A DNA stretch of 7,816 nucleotides from an uncultured Desulfobacterales bacterium (lineage in GTDB: Bacteria > Desulfobacterota > Desulfobacteria > Desulfobacterales > JAFDCJ01): contig CALZJV010000689.1 of the NCBI GenBank assembly GCA_945787595.1, forward strand, positions 1 through 7,816, written 5' to 3'. Numbering within the stretch: the first letter of the stretch is position 1; each line of letters opens with the position of its first letter. The notes beneath the pieces were generated by a model that saw nothing but the letters and a program-made list of their open reading frames with translations, made no database searches and had not been told where the DNA came from. Positions 1-5,820 of this stretch are shown here, in pieces. The position numbers and the translations under genes are program-made.

Positions 1-1293
1 GCACTTCGAGAACTCGAACAGCTCAAACAGCGGGTTGGTTTCAAACAAAGAAAGCTATTTCTTGATGTGGATGAAAGCGTTTTAGACTGGATCACCGTTC
101 ACGGCTATGATCCGGATTACGGCGCCCGCTTTTTGCGAAGAATGATTGAGCGCCATGTTACCACCGCAATATCCGACACGATTGTCCGGGAGAATCCGGC
201 ACCGGGGGACACGATTGAACTCAGCGTGCGACGAAATCGAATTCGCGCCAGGTTGCTGAGTAAAACGCCTACCTCTCCGACAAAACTGCGTAATACGGTA
301 GTGTTGCCGGTGGGAACTACAAAAAAGATACGAAATCTTGATCTGAATCAGTTGATCGCCGAAGCCCGGGCACTTGTTGATGCGGTGAGCGATCAGTTGG
401 CCGGATTGGAAAGCGATCGAAGAGAAGCGGCGGACCTTTTGGTCCAAATTAATGAACCTGATTTTTGGGATTGTCTTGATCATCGGGAAGTGGTGCTGGA
501 CCGCTACCGGGCGCTGGATGTAGCAATTCGGATGCGAAAGCGATTTGCCGGGCCGATTCTGCATCTGGTGGAACTTCTCGATGACAATCCGACGTCACCC
601 TCAGTTCTCTCTCCGGCGCTGGAGCAGGCAGCAGATTCCTTTCGGAAATGGGAGGAGTGTCTGGCCGAAGAGGGACATGCCGAAATATGGATGGTATTAA
701 GTACGTCGGATCCGTTGAAATCGGCCGGTCGGTGGATTCGAAAGCTGGCAAACATGGAGTTGGCTTGGAGCCGTCGGCTAGGGCTTACAGGGTCGGTGGC
801 TGCTTACAGCATTGCTGGAGATGAATTGAATCGCGCAGTTCTCGAGATAGAGGGGCCGGGTGCCGAAATCTATCTGTCCATGGAAAGTGGGATTCACCGG
901 CTGCATTTTCCCCGTACAAAAGATAGCAAAATCCGGGTGGAGATTATGCCGAACATCCCATCAAAGAATATTTTTCAGGTGGATATCCGGTCAATAAAGC
1001 ATCGGCGCGGTGAATTCAATATGAAGCTGAGGTACAAAGGCCGCGTGGAAGTAGAAAACCGGGGCTATATAGCAGAGCTATTTGCCGAAAATGAAAACGT
1101 TTTGTCAAGGCTATTGCCGGACTTGGCCATGGCATGGAGCAAGCAGTCGGCTGATGTCGAGGTGGCCAGAATCTACGGGAAGGATGGGGTCGTCCAAGAT
1201 CCGCGAACCGGCGTGACATCCAACCGCATAAAAGAGATTTGGAAAGGCCGGCTGGACGAATTTTTGGAAGGATGGCGTAGGATAAGGGGCTAA
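1..1293 (+). CDS. ClpB-like ATPase C-terminus fused to a GGQ-less RF2-like release factor module (5' partial)
   Basis: The frame is open from base 1, so the start lies outside the window; the internal GTG at 67 is not a credible start because the upstream codons continue the Clp homology. About 430 residues are visible. Residues 1-80 match the small C-terminal subdomain of the second AAA+ module of ClpB (HGYDPDYGARFLRRMIER, then PGDTIELSV). Residues from about 115 resemble the helical domain of peptide chain release factor 2 (INEPDFWD against its 'EQPDVWN'). Residues 229-310 match the PCRF domain (GPGAEIYLSMESGIHRLHFP). The final 40 residues match the end of RF2 (DPRTGVTSNRIKEIWKGRLD). The segment between, where RF2 carries the peptidyl-tRNA hydrolysing GGQ loop, is shortened and has no GGQ. 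It therefore probably cannot release peptides. I infer a protein that brings a disaggregase or unfoldase to ribosomes. Domain calls are fairly sure; function is not. Confidence 0.82.
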   Translation, partial: ALRELEQLKQRVGFKQRKLFLDVDESVLDWITVHGYDPDYGARFLRRMIERHVTTAISDTIVRENPAPGDTIELSVRRNRIRARLLSKTPTSPTKLRNTVVLPVGTTKKIRNLDLNQLIAEARALVDAVSDQLAGLESDRREAADLLVQINEPDFWDCLDHREVVLDRYRALDVAIRMRKRFAGPILHLVELLDDNPTSPSVLSPALEQAADSFRKWEECLAEEGHAEIWMVLSTSDPLKSAGRWIRKLANMELAWSRRLGLTGSVAAYSIAGDELNRAVLEIEGPGAEIYLSMESGIHRLHFPRTKDSKIRVEIMPNIPSKNIFQVDIRSIKHRRGEFNMKLRYKGRVEVENRGYIAELFAENENVLSRLLPDLAMAWSKQSADVEVARIYGKDGVVQDPRTGVTSNRIKEIWKGRLDEFLEGWRRIRG

Positions 1294-1304
1294 TTTTTCC
1301 AGAG

Positions 1305-1472
1305 GTGCGAGATAAAGAAAGTGTGGATATGTTGCCCGGCGTTTATGCACAGGCTGATACTATTGAACATGCACGCTCTGAGCTTGCTGAACGAATTGAA
1401 GAGTATGTATTCGTATCTTTGCAAGAGCGACATCCACTGCCGGAATTTAAAAACTTTCGCAAAGTTGCCTAA
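1305..1472 (+). pseudogene. HicB-like antitoxin remnant
   Basis: A short reading frame begins 12 bases after the preceding stop, with GTG at 1305 as the only early start, and ends with TAA at 1470-1472 (55 codons). Its product contains DMLPGVYAQADTIEHARSEL followed by AERIEEYVFVSLQERHPLPE. This is the typical core of HicB antitoxins: the 'LPG-x-x-x-QADT' turn, the amphipathic helix and the 'PxPE' segment. HicB proteins normally start with a strand of about 25 residues before LPG, which is mostly lacking here, and no HicA toxin gene lies on either side. I therefore read it as a decayed or truncated antitoxin of the short HicB kind, not a working toxin-antitoxin pair. A functional orphan using the GTG start is possible. 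No good ribosome binding site is visible. Confidence 0.6.
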
Positions 1473-1560
1473 AAATCGGGGCGAATCATATTAAACTAGG
1501 AAGTGACCCCCATGTTTTTATAACCTAATCAACTTATTCAACCTTTACCCAGTGACCGCT

Positions 1561-1634
1561 CCACCCGCGGAGCGGGTGGCCTCAGGAAGCCCCCTGGAAG
1601 GGGGCGATCACGTTGGGAAAGCCCCAAAGGGGCT
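1561..1634 (-). repeat. Right-end (3') hairpins of the IS200-type element
   Basis: Three consecutive stems follow the tnpA stop on the minus strand: 1620-1634 (6 bp, loop AAA), 1589-1605 (6 bp, 5-base loop) and 1561-1579 (8 bp, 3-base loop). The last mirrors the hairpin at the other end of the element in stem length, loop length and flanking bases. The GC-rich stems could also stop incoming transcription. Confidence 0.65.
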
Positions 1635-1642
1635 ATTATGAT

Positions 1643-2068
1643 TTATTCAAAATCAAAATCCAGTTGTTGTTTCTCAGCTTCTTCCTGTTCGCGAATATAC
1701 TTGCGGATGGTTTCTTCGTCCAAACATACTGTGCTCACGCAATATCCTCGCGACCAGAAATGCTTGCCTTTCATTTGTTTGCTTTTTTGCAAATACCGGT
1801 GGATCCGCACTGCGCTTTTGCCTTTTAAGAAACCAATTACAAACGCAATGCTGAACTTCGGTGGTACGCTCAGACACATGTGGACATGGTCTGCTCTCAA
1901 ATTACCTTCCAACAATTCAACACCACGTTGCCGGCAAAGATCCTTTATAATATCGCCGACATGGCGCTTAAATTTCCCGTATAATTTCCTTTTCCGGTAC
2001 TTTGGTATAATCACCACATGGTATTTGCATTCCCAACGAACATGCGATAAACTTTGCCAATCATGCAT
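1643..2068 (-). CDS. tnpA: IS200/IS605 family Y1 transposase TnpA
   Basis: This 141-residue protein has the usual length of IS200 TnpA. The start at 2068 is supported by a strong AAGGAGG at 2077-2083, eight bases upstream. The HUH metal-binding pair is H61 and H63 in ADHVHMCLSVPP, and the single catalytic tyrosine is Y124 in EETIRKYIREQEE; both are intact, as is the N-terminal signature KYHVVIIPKYRK. The family cuts and joins single-stranded DNA as a dimer, exchanging strands through a 5'-phosphotyrosine link. The C-terminal tail (KQQLDFDFE) is typical of this group. A hairpin (2088-2098) lies directly before the ribosome binding site, a position where related IS200 elements limit translation of their transposase, so low expression is likely. 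The gene looks complete. Confidence 0.93.
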   Translation of the reverse strand: MHDWQSLSHVRWECKYHVVIIPKYRKRKLYGKFKRHVGDIIKDLCRQRGVELLEGNLRADHVHMCLSVPPKFSIAFVIGFLKGKSAVRIHRYLQKSKQMKGKHFWSRGYCVSTVCLDEETIRKYIREQEEAEKQQLDFDFE

Positions 2069-2131
2069 AGGGTCTTCCTCCTTATGTCCCCAATGGGGCT
2101 TTCCCAGAGGAAGATCCTATTTTATTTCTCG

Positions 2132-2175
2132 CCGGAACGGTAGAACCTTTCCGGGTCCACCACTGGAAGTGGTGG
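2132..2175 (-). repeat. Left-end (5') hairpins of the IS200-type element
   Basis: On the minus strand these lie upstream of tnpA. The outer stem pairs 2157-2164 with 2168-2175 around a 3-base loop. A second stem pairs 2132-2137 with 2149-2154, extended inside by a 3-bp stem (2139-2141 with 2145-2147). Confidence 0.7.
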
Positions 2176-2189
2176 CTTAATATCAGAGT

Positions 2190-2598
2190 TAAAGGTATTT
2201 CACCGGGCCAACCAACCTAAAGAGCGCCCAAGCGTATCTCGACTTCACATCTTCCCAACTTCCATTCCTTCACCTTCCCTGCCCCGCCTGCCCAATGAAA
2301 TCTTTGTTGCCTTTATTTCATCGGGGTTCAATTCTTCGAAGAAGAGGAGCAAAGCGTATTTAACTGGGATAGGTCGGAACTATCGTATTGGGATTAATCC
2401 CATTAAAGAAAAATGTATAAATAGACTCCATTCCATATTTTCATTTTATGCAGATTCTGCACGAACGCCCTCATTTTTATTTCAACGACTTACCATATAA
2501 ATTATTTATTTATAGACACCCTGCATTACTCTCCACCAACCTATCTGTCAATTCTAAACATCTGACCCCTTTTCTCTTTTGAATTAAGATGATGAAAG
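2190..2598. other. Non-coding stretch with a short palindrome and a possible REP-like end
   Basis: I see no gene, RNA or IS in this stretch of about 410 bases. It holds a perfect 14-bp palindrome (TGGGATTAATCCCA, 2389-2402). At 2546-2569 is a string, TGTCAATTCTAAACATCTGA followed by CCCC, that resembles sequences I recall beside REP-associated tyrosine transposases; that link is from memory only. The last 200 bases are AT-rich. Confidence 0.45.
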
Positions 2599-3069
2599 CT
2601 ATGTTTTTATTATTTTTTTTCGACCATAGACTATTAATCCGACAAGACCAGTTCCGATAAGTAGAATTGTAGATGGCTCTGGTACTGGTGCATGTGAAGG
2701 ATTATGAAAAGAAGACAATGCAACTCTAATTCTGTATCTATTCCCATCTCTGTCCACAAATCTAACTATATTTCTCCACTGTTCTTCATAGTTCCGTATT
2801 ACATACACTAGGAGATTCTTTTCCTTAGTAAGTTCGGTGAAATCTAATATATTCGGCCTTGTCCGTGTGATTCTAAATCTCCGCAAATTAACGCTGCGTG
2901 CTCTAATATTGGTATTTCCAGGAGCAATTACAACATAATAATCGTCTGTCCCAATATGCTTAGCCACAAAAGTGTTGCCTGTGAATGGGATGGCATAGGC
3001 ATCAATTGACAATACAAATGCCGCTAGGATCGCTATGCCGCTTACTGCAACAATGATTTTTTTAGACAT
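2599..3069 (-). CDS. PEP-CTERM sorting domain exported protein
   Basis: This 156-residue protein starts with a signal peptide: KK, a hydrophobic stretch at about residues 6-20, and a likely cleavage site near AYA. It ends with a PEP-CTERM tail: VPEPSTILLIGTGLVGLIVY and then a basic cluster GRKKIIKT. Such tails are recognised by exosortase (EpsH/XrtA) at the inner membrane, which processes the protein for export linked with exopolysaccharide or biofilm. The middle (residues 28-125) is strand-rich and basic, with no family I recognise. The start is supported by GAGAGGTG just upstream. It is a single-gene unit after a long intergenic region, as is usual for these genes. Control is probably by sigma-54 and the response regulator PrsR, from sites at 3139-3155 and 3215-3237. 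No exosortase gene is in the window. Confidence 0.88.
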   Translation of the reverse strand: MSKKIIVAVSGIAILAAFVLSIDAYAIPFTGNTFVAKHIGTDDYYVVIAPGNTNIRARSVNLRRFRITRTRPNILDFTELTKEKNLLVYVIRNYEEQWRNIVRFVDRDGNRYRIRVALSSFHNPSHAPVPEPSTILLIGTGLVGLIVYGRKKIIKT

Positions 3070-3138
3070 ATTGCACCTCTCAATGCTTTTGTTGTCTTGA
3101 AATGGCTATATAAGAAGACTAGTTCCTTGTAAAAATAA

Positions 3139-3155
3139 AAGCACTAATTATGCCA
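3139..3155 (-). promoter_or_regulatory. Sigma-54 promoter of the PEP-CTERM gene
   Basis: The minus strand reads TGGCATAATTAGTGCTT. GG (-24) and GC (-12) are placed exactly as in the sigma-54 consensus TGGCACG-N4-TTGCW; the -12 element has T-to-G at one position. Transcription would begin near 3129, giving a leader of about 60 bases before the start codon at 3069. Confidence 0.75.
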
Positions 3156-3214
3156 TATTTTTAACTTACTGATTTTACATAAATTTATCGAATTCAATAT
3201 TCCAAAAACTCTAT

Positions 3215-3237
3215 CTGTGTAAAAAAATCCGACACTT
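3215..3237 (-). promoter_or_regulatory. Upstream activator site of the PEP-CTERM gene (PrsR-type)
   Basis: The minus strand reads AGTGTCGGATTTTTTTACAC. This is a TGTCG-N-TTTACA half-palindrome centred about 97 bases before the predicted transcription start, where enhancer-binding proteins of sigma-54 usually bind. A shared upstream DNA site with a sigma-54 motif, co-occurring with the PrsK/PrsR pair, is known for proteobacterial PEP-CTERM genes. Confidence 0.65.
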
Positions 3238-3350
3238 CTTAGTAACCTAAACCAACTTTTCTTCCATTGGCCGGATCTCTTAACACCCTATAATTCTTTA
3301 TAAAAATATAACTGTTTAGAGGATTATTTGGAAAAATCCTTTCAAATAAT

Positions 3351-3370
3351 AGTGTCGAAAAACTTTACAG
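3351..3370 (+). promoter_or_regulatory. Second copy of the TGTCG-N-TTTACA site
   Basis: AGTGTCGAAAAACTTTACAG is the same motif as at 3215-3237, in the opposite orientation. I find no sigma-54 -24/-12 pair with correct spacing after it on the plus strand. Confidence 0.5.
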
Positions 3371-3498
3371 CTTTAGAGAACTGAACATTGTTCGCACTTC
3401 TATCTGGGACTTTTTAAGGATTGATCAGTCTTTGGATTAGTGCTCCTTATTATAAAATAGCGATGCCATTTAAGGCAAAATATAAGGGGTAAAACGGT

Positions 3499-3518
3499 AG
3501 TGTCGAAATATTTTACAG
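3499..3518 (+). promoter_or_regulatory. Third copy of the TGTCG-N-TTTACA site
   Basis: AGTGTCGAAATATTTTACAG matches the copy at 3351-3370 at 18 of 20 positions in the same orientation; sequence outside the motif is not repeated. No sigma-54 promoter is evident downstream. Confidence 0.5.
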
Positions 3519-3646
3519 TTTTGATTCATCGGAATCAACTGAAAGAATTGAATACTTTTGGTTTAAAAAGAAAGAATTTGTAAATGTTAGGAACTTACCA
3601 AAACATTTATATTTCTTGATTATGCTAAATTTCGTTATAATTCAAA

Positions 3647-3687
3647 GTCGGGTAGACCGGAGGAATTTCACCTCCAGTCCACCACAG
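3647..3687 (-). mobile_element. Group II intron 3' end remnant (domain VI-like)
   Basis: On the minus strand, ATCTGTGG is followed by a 9-bp stem (GACTGGAGG with CCTCCGGTC, one G-T pair, 7-base loop) and then TACCCGAC. This is the layout of domain VI and the 3' end of bacterial group IIC-like introns, with a candidate branch-point A seven bases from the end. The domain V expected just before it is not recognisable, and no reverse transcriptase is present, so only a stub remains. The fragment at 7738-7807 shows the same TCTGTGG...TACCCG arrangement. Confidence 0.5.
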
Positions 3688-3713
3688 ATATACCACATAA
3701 TGCCCATCAAAAC

Positions 3714-3899
3714 CAATTTGTAGCAAGGGTCTATTATCCATATCATCCCCGAGCGGGAGAGGATATCTATGTCGTAGGTATCAGAAGCCATCGTGGTGAT
3801 CATTGTTATGTAATGGCGTTACACGATGGAAGGCATGAATTAATACCTGCATGGATGACCCATCCGGATTTTGAACACGTATCCCTCGTTCATACGTGA
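3714..3899 (+). pseudogene. Remnant of a small transposon-associated protein (DUF5372-like)
   Basis: The frame reads FVARVYYPYHPRAGEDIYVV, later HCYVMALHDGRHELIPAWMT, and stops at 3897-3899. The pattern of 'HP(F/Y)HP..G', a short strand-rich body and a closing 'LPAWMT' recalls small proteins (DUF5372-like) found near recombinase and transposase genes; I cannot confirm the family by eye. The frame is open back to 3591 but has no ATG, GTG or TTG before the conserved part, and its upstream portion runs through the intron stub at 3647-3687, so the true 5' end is lost. The 3' end is also cut: the last two codons and the stop (CAT ACG TGA) are the first nine bases of the inverted repeat of the neighbouring insertion sequence. 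It is broken at both ends. Confidence 0.5.
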
Positions 3900-3914
3900 T
3901 CGGATAAGAATGCC
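3891..3914 (+). repeat. Left terminal inverted repeat of the IS
   Basis: Matches the complement of 5657-5681: 12 identical bases from the outer end, then TAAGA shared after a 2-base difference. The TGA inside it (3897-3899) ends the truncated neighbouring ORF. Confidence 0.78.
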
Positions 3915-3920
3915 ATTTTT

Positions 3921-5158
3921 CTAACAATTTAACATCACCACCTTCTCTAGTGATGTTGGACGATGTTTTCTATTAGGGCAGATAAGTAAATGGAAAAGAC
4001 TTTTTACCTTATCCAGTAAAAATTTGTTTTTAATTTCTTTTGAAAGAAGACATTGAGCAAAGTTATGCGCGACAAGAGAAAACACCATCATTAACCGTTG
4101 AGCTGATTTTAATTCAATATGAGCAACTGCTACGGCTTCTTCAATTATAATAGAACTTGCTATCATTGAAGCCAGAATGGATCCATAAGCAATGCTCAAA
4201 GCGATATTTTCATTTGCTGAGGTTATTTGATCCGCATTTAACATTGATTTGATTGATTTAAAAAAGAGTTCAATTTGCCATCTGAGCCGATATATTGGAT
4301 ATATCCATTCTGCCAAAAGCATGCTGCCCGGCAAATTTGTCGCGTACCAACGATATTTTTTGGATTTAGGGAAGCGAAAACCGATGAGGCGAACCTCTAT
4401 GAATCCTTTGCCTGGAAGCATCAATTTGCCCCAAACTTCAACAATGCTGCCCCTTAAATTGACTTTTTGGTTCAAAGGTTGGCCAATATATCGTTTCGCA
4501 ACGCCTTTGATGACACGCGATATTATCGGAACCGAGTTTTCCTTTAAACGACAGACAAACCAAACACCCATTTGATCTAATTTTTGTAAAAATGAGTGGC
4601 TAAAATATCCAAGATCAAATAAAAACAATGACCCTTTTAACTGCTGCAAATCCGGCAAGATTTTACTGTCATGGGGCCTTTGAGCCGTAAATTCTAACCA
4701 TTGAATCCCTCGAACACTCAATGTGTACAGCGCACTGAGTTTTAAGCACGCCGGGCTGTGATTGGTCCGATTACCAGGAAATCTATTCGACAGCGCTGCC
4801 GGCAAGCGGATCGGGGAAGCATCGTAAATATAAACATCGGTAAATTCTGATAACCATGACAACTTAGCCAACGCCTTTTCCTGCAGTTTAAAGGAGAATT
4901 GTATGACGGCTTTTTCAAGAAATTCTAATAGCTTTTTATTGGCAAGTCGTTGCCAAAAGCTACTTCGGGAAATCTTTTTCCCGGTAAGCTTGATAAAGTT
5001 CCGATGCGCATCGGCAATGGATTTTTTCTTGCCACAAACCGAAAAGCTTGAGATTAGGGAGACAACAAGTTCAAAAAGAGCAATTTTTTTTCCCGTTGAA
5101 AGTGTTCATTTTTTCCTAAGATTTTGCGTAATTGATTCAATTTAGCCGTAAAGCTCAT
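3921..5158 (-). CDS. IS4-family DDE transposase read through a -1 frameshift at A8
   Basis: The ATG at 5158 follows GGAGG (5168-5172) and opens a frame that stops after 34 codons (TAA, 5054-5056). The -1 frame continues it perfectly: EKK-IALFELVVSLISS, then KKSIADAHRNFIKLTGKK and on to the stop at 3921. The switch point is a run of eight A on the coding strand (5084-5091). The long frame has no ATG, GTG or TTG for about 70 codons after this point; its first is a TTG at 4871. It must therefore be entered by shifting or be broken. The combined product is about 412 residues, normal for the family. Within the part from 4871, D17 (YIYDASP) and D86 (FLFDLGYF) are candidate catalytic aspartates. The IS4 signature Y-x2-R-x3-E-x6-K is exact (Y194, R197, E201, K208). 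The catalytic core is intact. Programmed shifting or polymerase slippage is plausible; a one-base inactivating indel is the alternative. Confidence 0.82.
5084..5091 (-). other. A8 slippery run at the transposase frame switch
   Basis: The coding strand reads CGG GAA AAA AAA TTG in the first frame. Slipping back one base gives GAA AAA AAA ATT GCT and enters the frame of the full transposase. Runs of eight or nine A are known sites of polymerase slippage and of -1 ribosomal shifting in insertion sequences. Confidence 0.6.
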
Positions 5159-5185
5159 AAGGAATTTCCTCCATTGGTGTTTAAT

Positions 5186-5509
5186 TTAATTTTTGAGAGC
5201 GAAAGTATTGAAAGTATTTGGCGCCACTCGAACAAATCGACGGCCAGCTTTTACTTTCTTAACCAGTGCGGAAACAATGGAATCTCTTTCCATTTCAGTC
5301 TGATATTCCTGTTGAGCGATACGGATAATTTCAGATATATGCAGCGGTTGATCAGAAGATGCGAGTATGTCTGCCACAATATCCAGTTTGGACGTACGTC
5401 TTATTTTCTTTTTACCTGAGGCACTTTGTTGTTGGTAGCGATAAATGGTTTTGAGTTGTGACTGAAGCAAATCCTTTTGCAAATCAAGTAATTTTTCGAA
5501 TGTATCCAT
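5186..5509 (-). CDS. HARE-HTH-like winged-helix protein encoded within the IS
   Basis: This 107-residue protein starts at 5509 behind a clear AGGAGG (5516-5521 region). Residues 1-25 form a charged amphipathic helix (LLDLQKDLLQSQLKTIYRY), probably a coiled coil. A basic linker SGKKKIRR follows. Residues 40-104 (KLDIVADILASSDQPLHISE, then SALVKKVKAGRRFVRVAPNT) fit the HARE-HTH/winged-helix pattern: 'aL...gePLh..eI', a second helix, and 'RFv.v.p..fal' as the wing. Such domains bind DNA and also occur in restriction and chromatin proteins. It ends 27 bases before the transposase ATG and shares the promoter, so the two form one operon inside the inverted repeats. A role as regulator of transposition or as an end-binding accessory factor is inferred. 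Confidence 0.72.
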   Translation of the reverse strand: MDTFEKLLDLQKDLLQSQLKTIYRYQQQSASGKKKIRRTSKLDIVADILASSDQPLHISEIIRIAQQEYQTEMERDSIVSALVKKVKAGRRFVRVAPNTFNTFALKN

Positions 5510-5542
5510 CAGTTTCCTCCTCTTAAAGTTATTTATGAGGAG

Positions 5543-5571
5543 AGTATACAGGCTTCATATGGGTATGTCAA
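5543..5571 (-). promoter_or_regulatory. Strong sigma-70 promoter of the IS operon
   Basis: The minus strand has a perfect -35 TTGACA (5566-5571) and a near-perfect -10 TATACT (5543-5548), separated by 17 bases. AT-rich sequence lies upstream. Transcription would start near 5536 and read the HARE-HTH-like gene and then the transposase. Confidence 0.82.
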
Positions 5572-5656
5572 TAAAAATATAACATACTTTATATTTGTTT
5601 ATAAAATATATTTCTATAATTTTTACAGCTATTTATACTAATAATATGAGTATTAA

Positions 5657-5681
5657 GGTACGTCTTAAACGATCACGTATG
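5657..5681 (-). repeat. Right terminal inverted repeat of the IS
   Basis: Partner of 3891-3914. The next base outward (3890 and 5682) also pairs, so the true boundary may be one base further out. Confidence 0.78.
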
Positions 5682-5820
5682 ATAAAGCGTAGTATAGGTG
5701 CTCTATGGCCACCATATTGACCGATTTGCACAATCACTAACATTTTGTTCAACTTTTCTACTAGTCTTCAATTTAGAGCCTCTGACAAAAACATGCCTTA
5801 AAAATTAACTTTTTCGACAG

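Larger units (their letters stand above)
1561..2175 (-). mobile_element. IS200/IS605-type insertion sequence carrying only tnpA
   Basis: A single TnpA gene is flanked by matched imperfect palindromes. Both outer hairpins have an 8-bp stem and 3-base loop and share the form CCACC...TCC...GGTGG on the minus strand (1561-1579 and 2157-2175). Inner hairpins sit at 1589-1605, 1620-1634, 2088-2098 and 2132-2154. The phrase GGGAAAGCCCC occurs at both sides in inverted arrangement (from 1615, and ending near 2105). Elements of this family have no terminal inverted repeats and are recognised through such subterminal hairpins as single-stranded DNA. The exact cleavage points lie a few bases outside the outer hairpins and cannot be fixed by eye. 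There is no tnpB. Confidence 0.8.
3891..5681 (-). mobile_element. Complete two-gene IS4-family insertion sequence
   Basis: The ends are inverted repeats. Plus strand from 3891 reads CATACGTGATCGGATAAGAA; the minus strand from 5681 reads CATACGTGATCGTTTAAGAC. The first 12 bases are identical, then two differ and five more agree. Between them lie a HARE-HTH-like gene and the transposase gene, both on the minus strand, read from a strong promoter at 5543-5571 near the right end. At about 1.79 kb it is long for an IS4-type element with one transposase because of the extra gene. I see no flanking target duplication, so one flank may have been rearranged after insertion. Confidence 0.8.

Noticed and set aside
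82..755. Long open frames on the minus strand opposite the first gene
   Set aside because: No ribosome binding sites and no recognisable domains; they mirror the strongly supported plus-strand gene.
67..1293. GTG at 67 as the true start of the first gene
   Set aside because: Codons from position 1 continue the ClpB-type homology in the same frame, so the gene starts outside the window.
1613..2180. Plus-strand frames across the IS200-type element
   Set aside because: They are antisense to TnpA, which has an intact HUH motif and ribosome binding site; the products are low-complexity and unlike any family.
1473..2190. tnpB or a guide-RNA gene paired with the IS200-type tnpA
   Set aside because: No further open frame with RuvC-like motifs exists beside the element.
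3405..3450. Sigma-54 promoter after the second TGTCG site (TTGGATTAGTGC)
   Set aside because: The distance between GG and GC is too short for the -24/-12 spacing.
3591..3713. N-terminal extension of the DUF5372-like ORF
   Set aside because: No start codon is present in the frame, and this stretch includes the antisense of the group II intron domain VI stem, so its translation is probably meaningless.
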